DNA of 64,000 nucleotides from CAVXFS01 sp049582805 (GCA_049582805.1 JBAUUR010000012.1:1-64000), one strand, 5' to 3'; positions 8,411-16,978 are shown, counted from the first letter of the stretch. The notes: generated from the letters alone by a model not told the origin. Numbers and translations: made by a program.

Positions 8411-8767
8411 TCATTCGTACTCGGTATATTTTTTTGAACTGCCCCGAACTTTGTCCGCCGGATATTTCTTGGCATTGATCGCCAGCTTCTTCTCGACCGC
8501 GGCCATCAAGTCCAGTTGCAATCTATCCGCCATCTCAACGAGGTAAATCTGGATGTCGGCGAGTTCGAGTTCGATCTCGGCAAGTTTCTCTGGCGTAAGG
8601 TTGGCGCTCTGTTCTTCGGTCAGCCACTGAAAATGCTCGACCAGCTCGGCCGCCTCGGCAATCAAAGCCATGGAAAGATTCTTGGGCGAATGGAACTGGT
8701 CCCAGTCGCGCTCGGCCACGAACTGGCGCAGTTTCTGTTTTAATTGATCAAGTTCCGCCCCCACCAC
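8411..8767 (-). CDS. MazG-like nucleotide pyrophosphohydrolase
   Basis: The 118-residue all-helical protein has the MazG/dCTP-pyrophosphatase pattern: AAELVEHFQWL (first metal-binding helix, the EAAEL..E motif) and EIELELADIQIYLVEMAD (the ExxxELADxxxY helix). These enzymes hydrolyse nucleoside triphosphates to monophosphates, cleaning unusual nucleotides from the pool. The start is GTG at 8767 behind a strong AAAGGAGGT site. It lies upstream of hsdR in the same direction but 180 bases away, so co-transcription is uncertain. The length fits single-domain MazG-like proteins. Confidence 0.82.
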   Translation of the reverse strand: MVGAELDQLKQKLRQFVAERDWDQFHSPKNLSMALIAEAAELVEHFQWLTEEQSANLTPEKLAEIELELADIQIYLVEMADRLQLDLMAAVEKKLAINAKKYPADKVRGSSKKYTEYE

Positions 8768-8835
8768 CTTTACCTCCTTTGCTTACGCACAGCATGCGAA
8801 TAGTAACGGTTTCCGGCGCTTCGCGGCAGGTCAAA

Positions 8836-8973
8836 TTAGACGACCCTCTCAGTCAGGGCGTCGATGGCTTGAAGGTTCTTTGCCCGCCCCAACTTGAGGT
8901 CGCAATTTGCGACTTCAAGCTTGATATTCCAATCTGGCATATCAAAAAGGCGAACCTTGCCACCTCCAACCAT
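8836..8973 (-). CDS. Possible small ORF of 45 residues, unrecognised
   Basis: An ATG at 8973 opens a 45-codon frame with a plausible protein composition (RLFDMPDWNIKLEVA, NLQAIDALTERVV), ending 68 bases before the MazG-like gene. The frame continues upstream as antisense of corA, so it could also be the tail of an older gene that lost its front. No good ribosome site lies at the expected spacing. I do not recognise the sequence. Confidence 0.22.
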   Translation of the reverse strand: MVGGGKVRLFDMPDWNIKLEVANCDLKLGRAKNLQAIDALTERVV

Positions 8974-8994
8974 TTCTGAAGTAGACTTTCCCCC

Positions 8995-10068
8995 ATGAGC
9001 AAATCCCGTCGTTCCCGCACAAAAAAGATCGGTCTTCCGCCGGGCTCGCTGGTGCACGTCGGCGAGGTGAAGACCGCGCAGGCGGAGTTTTCGCTGATGC
9101 GCTATGGCGGCGCGCAACTGACTGAGCAGAGCGCAAACAACCTTTCCGGGCTGGATCTGCATTGCGGCGGGCCGGACACGCTGTGGCTCAATCTTTACGG
9201 CCTGCAGGACCCGGCGCTGATGGCCGAGGTCGGGCGCGCGTTCAACCTGCACCCGCTGGTGCTGGAGGATATCCTCAACACCGACCAGCGTCCCAAGCTG
9301 GACAGCTATGAGGGCTATCTGTATTTCGTTGCGCGCTTCTTCAGCTACGACAAGGCGACAATGGCGATCGGTTCGGAGCAGGTCAGCCTGATACTCGGCC
9401 ACAATTTCGTGCTCACCTTCCAGGAACGCAAGACCGGCTCGTTCGACCCGGTGCGCGAGCGGCTGCGCGCGGACAAGGGCGTCGCGCGCAAATGCGGCGC
9501 CGATTACCTGGCCTATTCGCTGCTGGACATCATCGTCGACCGCTATTTCATCGTGCTGGAACAGGTCGGGGATGACTGCGAGGCGCTGGAAGAGGAACTG
9601 CTGCGCAAGCCGACGGCGACGATATTGCAAAGCATCCACAGGCTCAAGCGCGAAGCCATGGAGTTGCGCCGCGCCATCTGGCCGCTGCGCGAAGTGGTCA
9701 ATGCGCTGATCCGCAACGACGGCGGCTACTTCCAGCCCGCGACCATTCCCTATCTGCGCGACGTGTACGACCACACCGTGCACCTGATCGAGTCGCTGGA
9801 GTCGGTGCGCGATTTGCTGGCGGGCATGCTGGACATCTACCTTTCCAGCATCAGCAACCGCGTCAACATGGAAGTGCGCGCGCTGACCGTGGTCGCCATG
9901 CTGTTCATGCCGGCCACGCTGATCGCCGGCATCTTCGGCATGAACTTCAAGGCGATTCCCTTGCTGCAGGACCCGGACGGCTTCTGGTTCGCGATGGGCA
10001 TGATGGCCGCCATCGCGATTACCATGGCGCTGATCTTCTGGCGGCGGCAGTGGCTGAGCCAGCGCTGA
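8995..10068 (+). CDS. corA: CorA-family magnesium/divalent cation transporter
   Basis: The 357-residue protein has the CorA layout: an acidic and mixed cytoplasmic N-terminal domain, a long helix (roughly 195-280), and two C-terminal transmembrane segments. The first of these ends in FGMNF, containing the GMN selectivity motif. The second membrane segment (GMMAAIAITMALIFW) is followed by a short positive tail, which fits the inside location. It would form a homopentameric Mg2+/Co2+ channel in the inner membrane. It stands alone, with hairpin repeats downstream. The start at ATG 8995 gives a basic leader KSRRSRTKK. Confidence 0.93.
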   Translation: MSKSRRSRTKKIGLPPGSLVHVGEVKTAQAEFSLMRYGGAQLTEQSANNLSGLDLHCGGPDTLWLNLYGLQDPALMAEVGRAFNLHPLVLEDILNTDQRPKLDSYEGYLYFVARFFSYDKATMAIGSEQVSLILGHNFVLTFQERKTGSFDPVRERLRADKGVARKCGADYLAYSLLDIIVDRYFIVLEQVGDDCEALEEELLRKPTATILQSIHRLKREAMELRRAIWPLREVVNALIRNDGGYFQPATIPYLRDVYDHTVHLIESLESVRDLLAGMLDIYLSSISNRVNMEVRALTVVAMLFMPATLIAGIFGMNFKAIPLLQDPDGFWFAMGMMAAIAITMALIFWRRQWLSQR

Positions 10069-10268
10069 GCCAGAAATAGTACTTGTCGGTTATCGCGTAA
10101 CACAGGGTGCGCTTGTGCACCATGGTGCATAAATGCACCCTACGACTCACATTCCGGTATGCCCTGTAGGGTGCGCTTGCGCACCACTCGCATTTGGTGC
10201 GCAAGCGCACCCTACCTTGATTCCAGCATTGGCGCGCAAACGCACCCAGCGTTGATTCCAGAAATGAA
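10069..10268. repeat. GGTGCGCTTGCGCACC repeat cluster
   Basis: The gap holds several copies of a GGGTGCGCTTG(C/T)GCACC palindrome. The best is a perfect 20-base inverted repeat with arms 10167-10186 and 10195-10214 around an 8-base spacer. Partial copies lie near 10106-10140 and 10229-10250. It may act as a bidirectional hairpin between convergent corA and msrA, but there is no T-run, so it is more likely a dispersed repeat. Confidence 0.75.
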
Positions 10269-10919
10269 TTACCGGTACAGCGCCGGAAACTGGTCCTTCA
10301 GGTGCTCGACCTTGGGCCGGTCGTTGATCAGGATGTAGGGGTTGTACGGATGCAACTCGGCGAAGTTCTGGTGGTGGGCTTCGGCGGGATAAAACGCGGG
10401 CAGGGCTTCAACCCTGGTGACGATCTTTTGCGGATAGACATGCGCGGCATCGAGCTGGCTGATGTAGGACTCGGCGATGCGCTTCTGCTCGGCGTTCAGC
10501 GTGAAGATTTCCGAGCGGTATTGCGTGCCGCTGTCTGGGCCCTGGCGGTTGAGTTCGGTCGGGTCGTGGGCGACCGCGAAATAGATTTTCAACAATTGGC
10601 CGTAGCTGATCTTCGAAGGATCGTAGAGGACCTGGACCGATTCCGCGTGACCGGTGGTGCCGCTGCTGACCGTGTCGTATTCCGCCGTGTCCGCCGCACC
10701 GCCCGCATAGCCGGAAGTGGCGGAGGTGACGCCCTTCACGTGCTGGAACACCCACTGCACGCCCCAGAAGCAGCCACCCGCGAATACGGCGGTTTGCTGC
10801 GACGAAGCCGTGGCGAGGGGCGCATCGCTGTTGGGATTGGGCAGGCTGGCGGTTTGCCCGTCCGCGCATGCTTGCCCGCACAGCAGGGCGGATAAGACTA
10901 AAGTTAATAAATAACGCAC
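10269..10919 (-). CDS. msrA: Peptide-methionine (S)-S-oxide reductase MsrA, exported
   Basis: The catalytic GCFWG motif follows AVFAG, and the conserved GYAGG, YHQ-type (HHQNFAELHPYNPYI) and QYRSEIF segments are present. It reduces the S epimer of methionine sulfoxide. The start is taken as GTG 10919 because the longer frame translates a GGAATGAC repeat (FPRRREPG). With this start the protein begins with a hydrophobic signal sequence (YLLTLVLSALLCGQACA), so it should be periplasmic. It is the third gene after msrB and dipZ on the same strand, but 164 bases from dipZ with a repeat between. Together they form an envelope repair set. Confidence 0.9.
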   Translation of the reverse strand: MRYLLTLVLSALLCGQACADGQTASLPNPNSDAPLATASSQQTAVFAGGCFWGVQWVFQHVKGVTSATSGYAGGAADTAEYDTVSSGTTGHAESVQVLYDPSKISYGQLLKIYFAVAHDPTELNRQGPDSGTQYRSEIFTLNAEQKRIAESYISQLDAAHVYPQKIVTRVEALPAFYPAEAHHQNFAELHPYNPYILINDRPKVEHLKDQFPALYR

Positions 10920-10973
10920 GGTGAGTCTCCTTTCGTCATGGCGGCAATCCACACATGGCAGCCTCCAATAGTT

Positions 10974-11041
10974 TGTCATACCCGCGAAGGCGGGTATCCA
11001 GTTATTGTTTATGCCGGGTTCCCGCCTTCGCGGGAACGACA
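10974..11041. repeat. Tandem inverted CCCGCGAAGGCGGG repeat pair
   Basis: Two copies of a palindrome (ACCCGCGAAGGCGGGT and TTCCCGCCTTCGCGGGAA) lie in opposite orientation about 25 bases apart. They belong to the family found inside hsdR. They sit between dipZ and msrA and create a false N-terminal extension of msrA. Confidence 0.75.
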
Positions 11042-11083
11042 ACACTGTCAACCCTGCGGCACTGGAATCCGGGCTGGAACATC

Positions 11084-12730
11084 CTAGCCGAAGGTGAACG
11101 CATACGCTTCCAGTCCCGGCGCATCCGATTCGATTTCCAGCAGGCTGTTCTTCGGCGTTTTCTGGTCGATCAATTCATACAGCGTGTGGCGCCCGACACT
11201 GAGCATACCCGCTGGCGCATCCTTGCCGGCATTGCCGCCGACGGCTTCGCCATTGAGCTTGAGCGATATACCCACGGGTTTGCCGCTGGCACTGCCGAGC
11301 ACGAGGAACACTCTGCGCGCCTTGAAGTTGAGGCGCAGCGCAGCGCCTGCTTCACCCGCGATTATCTTCTGCGTTTCGACTTTCCATTTGCCGTTCAGCG
11401 CCCACTGGTTTTCGGCGAGGAAAGCCGGGAAGCGATAGTCGTGTTGCGCGTCCTGTGCCACGCGTTCCTTGCCGGCGAAACTTTTCGCGCGGTCGTAGCC
11501 AAGATAGGTCTCCGGCGTCTGGTCGGACGTGTATGACGGCGCTTCCGCCTGCACCGCTGCACCCTGCCCTTGCAGTCCGAGCAGGTAGCGGATGTTGTTT
11601 TCGGTCACGTCATAATCGCCCTCGCCGAAATGGGTGTAGACCACTCGGCCAGAGCGGTCGATCAGGTAGTGCGCAGGCCAGTAGCGGTTATTGAATTTCA
11701 CCCAGGTGGAAAGCTGGTTGTCCAGCGCCACCGGGTATTGGATGCCGTGCTGTGCGATCGCGGCCTTGACGTTGTCGAGCTTCTTCTCGAACTCGAATTC
11801 CGGCGCATGCACGCCGACGATCACCAGTCCCTGGTCGCGGTATTTCCTGTCCCAGTCGGTGATGTAGGGCAGCGTGCGCACGCAGTTGATGCAGGAGTAG
11901 GTCCAGAAATCGATCAGCACCACCTTGCCCTTCAGGCTTTGCATGGTGAGCGGCTGCGAGTTCAGCCAGGCTTCGATGCCGGAAAATTCTGGCGCATTGT
12001 AGGGATTCTTGAGGCCGTTCTCCAGCACCAGTTCGCCGCGCGGCGCGGCGGTATTTTTCGGCGAGGAGAACAGCGACTGCGCATCGACGCCGGAGGCGAT
12101 GAAGGCGACAGATGCCAGTATCAGCACACCGAATGCCCGGCGCACCGCTTCGGCGTGTCGGGTGAGGAATCCAAGCTTGTTCATGATTTTTCTCCCGGTC
12201 AGAGCGATGATCAGCATCGGCACGCCCGCGCCGATAGCGAATGAAACGATGACGAGGTCGCCGGCGAGATCGGACTGCTGGCGGATAACCTGCACCAGCA
12301 CGGCAGCCAGGATCGGCCCCGCGCACGGCGTCCACACCAGCCCGATCAGCGAGCCGATGACGATACCGCTGCCCAGCCCTTGCCCGCCTGTTCCGGCCAC
12401 GCGGTTGCCGAAATTCGCCGCGCCTTGCGTCAGTGTGCTGAATTTTTCCGAAAGTTTTGAAGAGAGCAGCACCAGGCCAAATAGCGCGAGCAGCACCAGC
12501 GACGCATCCTTGATAATGTCGAGGTCGATGCCGAGCAGCGCAACGATCTTGCGCGCCAGGATAGCGAACACCGTGAACGCCAGCACGAAGCCGAGGATGA
12601 TGCCGTAGGGCCTGCGCCTGCCGCCGTCGACCGAGGCCGCCAGCACCAGCGGCAGCACTGGCAGGATGCAGGGCGAGACGATCAGTGCCAGCCCTTCTAG
12701 GAACGCGAGGCCGATGTCGATGCCGTTCAT
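11084..12730 (-). CDS. dipZ: DipZ-type protein: CcdA-like membrane domain fused to a thioredoxin-like domain
   Basis: The 548-residue protein starts at ATG 12730. Residues 1-190 form a CcdA-like electron carrier with paired cysteines in SPCILPVLP and TPCAGPI. A thioredoxin-like domain follows, with WTYSCINCVRTLP containing the CxxC active site. The C-terminal 150 residues form a beta-rich domain typical of DipZ. It should pass electrons from cytoplasmic thioredoxin to periplasmic partners. Only 2 bases separate it from msrB, and msrA follows, which makes periplasmic MsrA and MsrB its likely clients. The longer frame upstream overlaps msrB and was not used. Confidence 0.9.
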   Translation of the reverse strand: MNGIDIGLAFLEGLALIVSPCILPVLPLVLAASVDGGRRRPYGIILGFVLAFTVFAILARKIVALLGIDLDIIKDASLVLLALFGLVLLSSKLSEKFSTLTQGAANFGNRVAGTGGQGLGSGIVIGSLIGLVWTPCAGPILAAVLVQVIRQQSDLAGDLVIVSFAIGAGVPMLIIALTGRKIMNKLGFLTRHAEAVRRAFGVLILASVAFIASGVDAQSLFSSPKNTAAPRGELVLENGLKNPYNAPEFSGIEAWLNSQPLTMQSLKGKVVLIDFWTYSCINCVRTLPYITDWDRKYRDQGLVIVGVHAPEFEFEKKLDNVKAAIAQHGIQYPVALDNQLSTWVKFNNRYWPAHYLIDRSGRVVYTHFGEGDYDVTENNIRYLLGLQGQGAAVQAEAPSYTSDQTPETYLGYDRAKSFAGKERVAQDAQHDYRFPAFLAENQWALNGKWKVETQKIIAGEAGAALRLNFKARRVFLVLGSASGKPVGISLKLNGEAVGGNAGKDAPAGMLSVGRHTLYELIDQKTPKNSLLEIESDAPGLEAYAFTFG

Positions 12731-12732
12731 GG

Positions 12733-13221
12733 TTACCCGTGATCCGCAATGAAGCGCAGCGCCACGCCGTTGTTGCAATAGCGCAGGCCGGTGGGTTTGG
12801 GACCATCGTCGAACAGATGGCCGTGGTGGCCGCCGCAGCGCGCGCAATGGTATTCGGTGCGCGGGATAATCAGCGCAAAATCCTTCCTGGTCTCGACGTG
12901 GCCGGGCAGCACGTCGAAGAAACTGGGCCAGCCGGTGCCGCTGTCGAACTTGAATTTCGACGGAAACAGCGGAAAATCACAGGCGACGCAAACAAACAGG
13001 CCGCTGCGCTCTTCGTGGTTGAGCGGGCTGGTGAACGGCCGTTCGGTGCCTTCGTCGCGCAGTACGTTATATTGCTCCGGCGTGAGCAGCTTCTTCCATT
13101 CCGCGTTGGTCTTGGTGAGCTTTTCGATGCGTTCCGCAGCGAATGCCGTCAAGGCAAATCCGGGAACCAGCAGGATGCCGGTTCCGCCTGCCGCCAGTCT
13201 GATAAATGTACGTCTGTCCAT
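12733..13221 (-). CDS. msrB: Peptide-methionine (R)-S-oxide reductase MsrB, Tat-exported
   Basis: The 162-residue protein begins with a twin-arginine signal (MDRRTFIRLAAGG followed by a hydrophobic stretch ending ALTAFAAE). The MsrB fold shows the two zinc CxxC pairs (CVAC, CARC), the SGTGWPSF motif and the catalytic cysteine in RYCNNGVALRF, where most relatives read RYCINS. It reduces the R epimer of methionine sulfoxide. It heads the msrB-dipZ-msrA set and is divergent from the ECF sigma gene, with only 80 bases between them. Folding before export through Tat fits a zinc protein. Confidence 0.93.
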   Translation of the reverse strand: MDRRTFIRLAAGGTGILLVPGFALTAFAAERIEKLTKTNAEWKKLLTPEQYNVLRDEGTERPFTSPLNHEERSGLFVCVACDFPLFPSKFKFDSGTGWPSFFDVLPGHVETRKDFALIIPRTEYHCARCGGHHGHLFDDGPKPTGLRYCNNGVALRFIADHG

Positions 13222-13301
13222 GATATTTGCCTAACAAGTAGAATGAGAGTTGGAACCTGGCGCCGGTTGATTCGGCCAATACGCAAAAATAGTTACACGA
13301 G
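13222..13301. promoter_or_regulatory. Divergent promoter region between msrB and the ECF sigma gene
   Basis: This 80-base gap must carry the start signals of both the methionine-sulfoxide repair genes and the sigma/anti-sigma pair. A GGAACC hexamer at 13252-13257 resembles the -35 element of ECF sigma promoters, but the -10 match downstream is poor. Autoregulation and control of msrB by the adjacent sigma factor are inferred from position only. Confidence 0.35.
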
Positions 13302-13841
13302 ATGACGGAACAGACCGCAAACCTGGAAGCGCTGATGCGCCAGTCGCTGGACGGTGACCAGCGTGCCTACGCCGAACTGCTGCGCGAGACCGCGCGCATG
13401 CTGCGGCCGTTCCTGTCAAAACGCTTGAGTTTCGACAGCGAGGTCGAGGACTTGTTGCAGGAAATATTGATTTCCATCCACAAGGCGCGCCACACCTACG
13501 ACGGCCAGCGACCCTACAAGCCGTGGGCCTATGCCATCGCCAAGTTCCGCCTGCATGATTACCTGCGCATGCACTATGCCGACCAGTTGCGCCATGCGGT
13601 GGATATTTCCGAACTGGAAAATAACTTGCACGAGGATGTAACCGAATCCCCCATCAGCTACGAATCCATCAGCGGGGAAGTCCACAAACTCCCCGGGAAG
13701 CAGGCTGCCATCCTGCAACTGATGCATCGGGATGGCTACACCGCGAAAGAGGCGGCGGAAAGACTGGGCATGACCGAGTCCGCAGTGAAGGTCGCGGCGC
13801 ATCGCGCCTACAAGGTATTGAGACAGAAACTGGAACGCTAA
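13302..13841 (+). CDS. ECF-subfamily RNA polymerase sigma factor (SigF/RpoE-like)
   Basis: The 179-residue protein has sigma region 2 (about residues 25-95, with FDSEVEDLLQEILISIHKAR and the PWAYAIAKFRLHDYLR segment) and region 4 (about 125-178, KEAAERLGMTESAVKVAAHRAYKVLRQKL), with no region 1 or 3, as in ECF sigmas. Its stop overlaps the start of a DUF1109/NrsF-like membrane protein, the usual anti-sigma partner. In Azospira a SigF/NrsF pair controls periplasmic methionine-sulfoxide repair under reactive chlorine stress. The divergent msrB-dipZ-msrA genes here make the same role likely. Confidence 0.9.
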   Translation: MTEQTANLEALMRQSLDGDQRAYAELLRETARMLRPFLSKRLSFDSEVEDLLQEILISIHKARHTYDGQRPYKPWAYAIAKFRLHDYLRMHYADQLRHAVDISELENNLHEDVTESPISYESISGEVHKLPGKQAAILQLMHRDGYTAKEAAERLGMTESAVKVAAHRAYKVLRQKLER

Positions 13842-14476
13842 TGGCAGATATCGAACAACTGGTAGCAGAGCTGGCGCATGACGTAGCAGCGGTGCAACCC
13901 GCGCCGCATCCTTACGTGTTGAGCCTGAAATGGATAGGCGCCGCCGCGGTTTACCTGGCGGTCTCGCTGGCTCTTTCCGGCCTGCGCCCGGATCTGGCGC
14001 AGGCGTTGCAACAGCCGTGGTATATCGCCGAGGTCGTCGCGCTGCTGCTGATCTTTATCGCGACGTCGTTCAGCGCCGCGTTATTGGCGTTCCCCGACCT
14101 GCACCAGGAGCGCGCACTGGCATTTGCGCCGGCTGTGATGTTCGCGGTGTTTCTGCTGGTGCTGCTGCTCGCCTGGCATGCGGACAGTCCACCCGCGCCG
14201 CTGCCCGAGCACAGCTTCCAGTGCACGATCAGCATCATTCTGGTTTCGTTGTTGCCGATGGCATGGACGTTCCACGCCATGCGCAAGTTTGCCAGCACGC
14301 ATTACCATCTGGCGGGTGCCATTGCCCTGCTTTCCGCGTTCAGCGTTGGCGCGCTTTGGCTGCGGCTGCACGAGGTCAATGATTCCATCGTGCACGTGGT
14401 CGAGTGGCACTACCTGCCGATGCTGGCCTGCGGTCTGGTCGGTCTGGGGCTGGGCAGGCTGCTGCTGAAGTGGTGA
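13841..14476 (+). CDS. DUF1109/NrsF-like membrane anti-sigma factor
   Basis: The 211-residue protein has a short cytoplasmic start (ADIEQLVAELAHDVAAVQP) and six predicted membrane helices, the layout of the DUF1109 (NrsF) family. These proteins hold an ECF sigma factor at the inner membrane and release it on oxidative signals. Two periplasm-facing cysteines are plausible sensors (in HSFQCTISI and LPMLACGL). Overlap of one base with the sigma gene implies coupled translation. It is named NrsF-like from family and context, without proof of binding. Confidence 0.85.
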   Translation: MADIEQLVAELAHDVAAVQPAPHPYVLSLKWIGAAAVYLAVSLALSGLRPDLAQALQQPWYIAEVVALLLIFIATSFSAALLAFPDLHQERALAFAPAVMFAVFLLVLLLAWHADSPPAPLPEHSFQCTISIILVSLLPMAWTFHAMRKFASTHYHLAGAIALLSAFSVGALWLRLHEVNDSIVHVVEWHYLPMLACGLVGLGLGRLLLKW

Positions 14477-14524
14477 CGTGGTATTCTTCGTCACGCGGTT
14501 GACCTTTGAAACGAGGAAACCAAC

Positions 14525-15388
14525 ATGAGCCAACAAACCGATTCCCCAATCACCCGGCCACGCAGTGTCGACCGTCTGGTCACCGGGCGCGCGACTTCGG
14601 ACGGCGCCGGCGTGAAGCTCACCCGTGTGCTCACCCAGGATCTGCAACGGCGGCTCGACCCATTTCTGATGCTGGATGCATTTCTCAGCGACAATCCGGA
14701 TGACTACATCGGCGGTTTCCCCGACCATCCGCATCGCGGCTTCGAGACCGTGACCTACATGATAGCCGGCCGCTTGCGCCATCGTGACAACGGGGGACAT
14801 GAAGGATTGTTGCAGAACGGCGGCGTGCAATGGATGACTGCGGGCCGCGGCATCATCCATTCCGAAATGCCGGAGCAGGAGAACGGCGTGATGGAAGGCT
14901 TCCAGTTATGGCTCAACCTGCCCGCCCGGGAAAAGCTATGCGCCCCCTGGTACCGCGATATTCCCAGTGCCGAGATACCCGAGTTCACCACCGCAGGAGG
15001 CGTAACGGTGCGTGTCATCGCCGGAACGAGCCACGGCACCGTCGGCGCGATGCAGCGTCAGGACACGATCCCGCTCTATCTGGACATTCATTTCAGCGCT
15101 CATCAAACGTTCAGGCAGTCACTGCCGGATACACACAATGCTTTCGTCTACGTTTATCGCGGCAAGATCAAGATCGGGGAGGTATCGCTGACGGAACGAA
15201 AAATGGCCATCCTGTCCAACGACGCGGGTTCGGATGGCGTCATCCTGCACGCCGATGCTCCTGCGCGCGCGCTGCTGATCGCCGGCTTGCCGCTGCATGA
15301 ACCGATCGCCCAATATGGCCCGTTCGTGATGAATACGCAGCAGGAAATCAGCCAGGCGGTGATCGATTATCAAAACGGCCGCTTCTGA
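14525..15388 (+). CDS. Pirin family protein
   Basis: The 287-residue bicupin protein has the pirin metal site in PDHPHRGFETVTYMIAG (two His) and the following HRDNGGHEG and SEMPEQE segments. Pirins bind iron; some have quercetin dioxygenase activity and others modulate enzymes or transcription factors, so the substrate here is unknown. A good ribosome site (GAGGAAA) precedes ATG 14525. It follows the sigma/anti-sigma genes on the same strand after 48 bases and may be part of the same stress response. Confidence 0.88.
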   Translation: MSQQTDSPITRPRSVDRLVTGRATSDGAGVKLTRVLTQDLQRRLDPFLMLDAFLSDNPDDYIGGFPDHPHRGFETVTYMIAGRLRHRDNGGHEGLLQNGGVQWMTAGRGIIHSEMPEQENGVMEGFQLWLNLPAREKLCAPWYRDIPSAEIPEFTTAGGVTVRVIAGTSHGTVGAMQRQDTIPLYLDIHFSAHQTFRQSLPDTHNAFVYVYRGKIKIGEVSLTERKMAILSNDAGSDGVILHADAPARALLIAGLPLHEPIAQYGPFVMNTQQEISQAVIDYQNGRF

Positions 15389-15460
15389 CCGGCTCTTGTT
15401 TCGATTGCAATCAGGCCGCGCTACCCGCGCCAGCCCCAATCCTCCGGTTGACGGATCGCT

Positions 15461-16978
15461 TCAGCTGTGGCTAAGACCGCCTGCCGTAAGACTATTGCTG
15501 AACACGCGCGTCCTCGGCAGGCCGAGCCCAAGGAAGAATTGTTCTGCGACTTCGATCGCGGCTTCCGGCCCGGCAATATAAACGTCGCCCTCCTTCACCT
15601 GCGGATTGTTTTCGACCATCGCATGCAACGCACCACGCAGCGCCTCGGCGCGCTTGTCGGTAAGCATGCGCAGATCGTAACCGGTAACGATGGAAGAAAA
15701 ATGAAAGTTGTCCAGGGCATCCATCCACGAACGGCCCAGATTGCGCATGTACAGGCTGTCCTCGTCTGAGGCTATCCAGCACAGGTTGATCGTTTCCGCG
15801 GTATCCAGCGACATCGCATGTTCAATCAGGCTTTTGATTGGCGCAAAGCCGGTGTCGAAGGCGATGAAGTAAAGCGGGCGCGCCGTTTTCTCCTGCAGAA
15901 TGAACTCGCCGTTCGGCCCTTCGATTTCGACCAGGTCATTTTTCTTGAGGCGGTTGAACAGGTAATCGGCAAACAGGTTGCCGGGCATGCGGCGCACATG
16001 GAACAGCAGGTTGCGGTCATCGCACGGGCAACTGGCAATCGGCAGCTCGGCGCTGAGCGATTGTCCCAGGCGTAAAGAAACGCTTTGCCCGGCGAGGAAT
16101 CGCAGACGCCGGGTGCGCGGTGTCTGCAAGTGCAATAGCGCCATATCCGGTGCCAGCAGCCCAATGGATTTGACACTGGCCGTGACCTGTTGGAAGGGAA
16201 TGTCCTGCACGCTGCCGGCCACCGGCGCCTCGATCTCCACATCAGTAACCGCGGTGCAGGAGCACATCAGTGCATGGCCCTGATCCTTCTCCGCCTGCGG
16301 AATCACATAATCATGGTGGCGCACTGTCTTGATCTGCCCCGAAACCACGCGCGCCTTGCACAGGCCGCAATTGCCGCCGCTGCAGCCGTAGTTGAGCGGA
16401 ATGCCGGCGCGCAGCGCGGCTTCGAGCAGCGTGTCGTTGCCATCAACGAAGAAATCATGGCCGCTGGGCAGCAAGGTCACATGCGCCGACATCACGCGCA
16501 GAACGTTGTCCCGTACCGCCAGCGGATTGGGGTAGTCCGGCTGCATGGCAGCGGTGATCTCGTTCTTCATCCAGGTTTTAAAATTGTTCACGATGGTTTT
16601 GTCCTCCACATGGCAACTGCCTTCGATCTCGCTCAACTTGTTCTGCAACCGGTCGAGCAGCGTATTGAAATGCATGATCCGGGTTTGCGCGCCGGAAAGT
16701 TCCCGGCTCATCTCGGTGACGCGCGCGGCCAGAACTTCCACATCCGGCATGGCGCGTTCGAATACGCGTTTGCCGAAAGCCCGTTCCTTGATGTGGACAA
16801 CGCGGGCGTATTCCCCGTTGTCTTCCAGTTGTGCATTCGGATACGAGGCAAGCAGGTCATCCAGGTTGATGAAGCCGTCGAACGAGGGCAGTTTGCCATC
16901 CCGGATTCTCTTCTGCAGTTCATTGCGCGTCACGCCAACCAGACGCGCGGCTCTTGAAAGACTGATGGATTGTGTCAT
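15461..16978 (-). CDS. HTH - [2Fe-2S] ferredoxin - flavin reductase fusion protein
   Basis: The 505-residue protein has three parts. Residues 1-45 resemble a MerR-like helix-turn-helix (SLSRAARLVGVTRNELQKRI). Residues about 85-140 are helical. Residues 165-250 form a plant-type ferredoxin with Cys199, Cys204, Cys207 and Cys239 (CSGGNCGLC spacing), and 260-500 form an FNR-type FAD/NAD oxidoreductase. The usual flavin motif RxYS is replaced by a cysteine-containing segment (LPIASCPCD), so flavin binding may differ. It is transcribed alone. The family of iron-sulfur reductases is clear; the role of the DNA-binding-like start is not, and a redox-sensing regulator is one possibility. Confidence 0.8.
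   Translation of the reverse strand: MTQSISLSRAARLVGVTRNELQKRIRDGKLPSFDGFINLDDLLASYPNAQLEDNGEYARVVHIKERAFGKRVFERAMPDVEVLAARVTEMSRELSGAQTRIMHFNTLLDRLQNKLSEIEGSCHVEDKTIVNNFKTWMKNEITAAMQPDYPNPLAVRDNVLRVMSAHVTLLPSGHDFFVDGNDTLLEAALRAGIPLNYGCSGGNCGLCKARVVSGQIKTVRHHDYVIPQAEKDQGHALMCSCTAVTDVEIEAPVAGSVQDIPFQQVTASVKSIGLLAPDMALLHLQTPRTRRLRFLAGQSVSLRLGQSLSAELPIASCPCDDRNLLFHVRRMPGNLFADYLFNRLKKNDLVEIEGPNGEFILQEKTARPLYFIAFDTGFAPIKSLIEHAMSLDTAETINLCWIASDEDSLYMRNLGRSWMDALDNFHFSSIVTGYDLRMLTDKRAEALRGALHAMVENNPQVKEGDVYIAGPEAAIEVAEQFFLGLGLPRTRVFSNSLTAGGLSHS

Noticed and set aside
8974..9783. Minus-strand frame opposite corA
   Set aside because: It is antisense to the well-conserved corA gene; only the part beyond corA was kept as a low-confidence small ORF.
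10920..11051. Longer N-terminus for MsrA (FPRRREPG..)
   Set aside because: It translates a palindromic repeat, and the signal peptide begins at GTG 10919.
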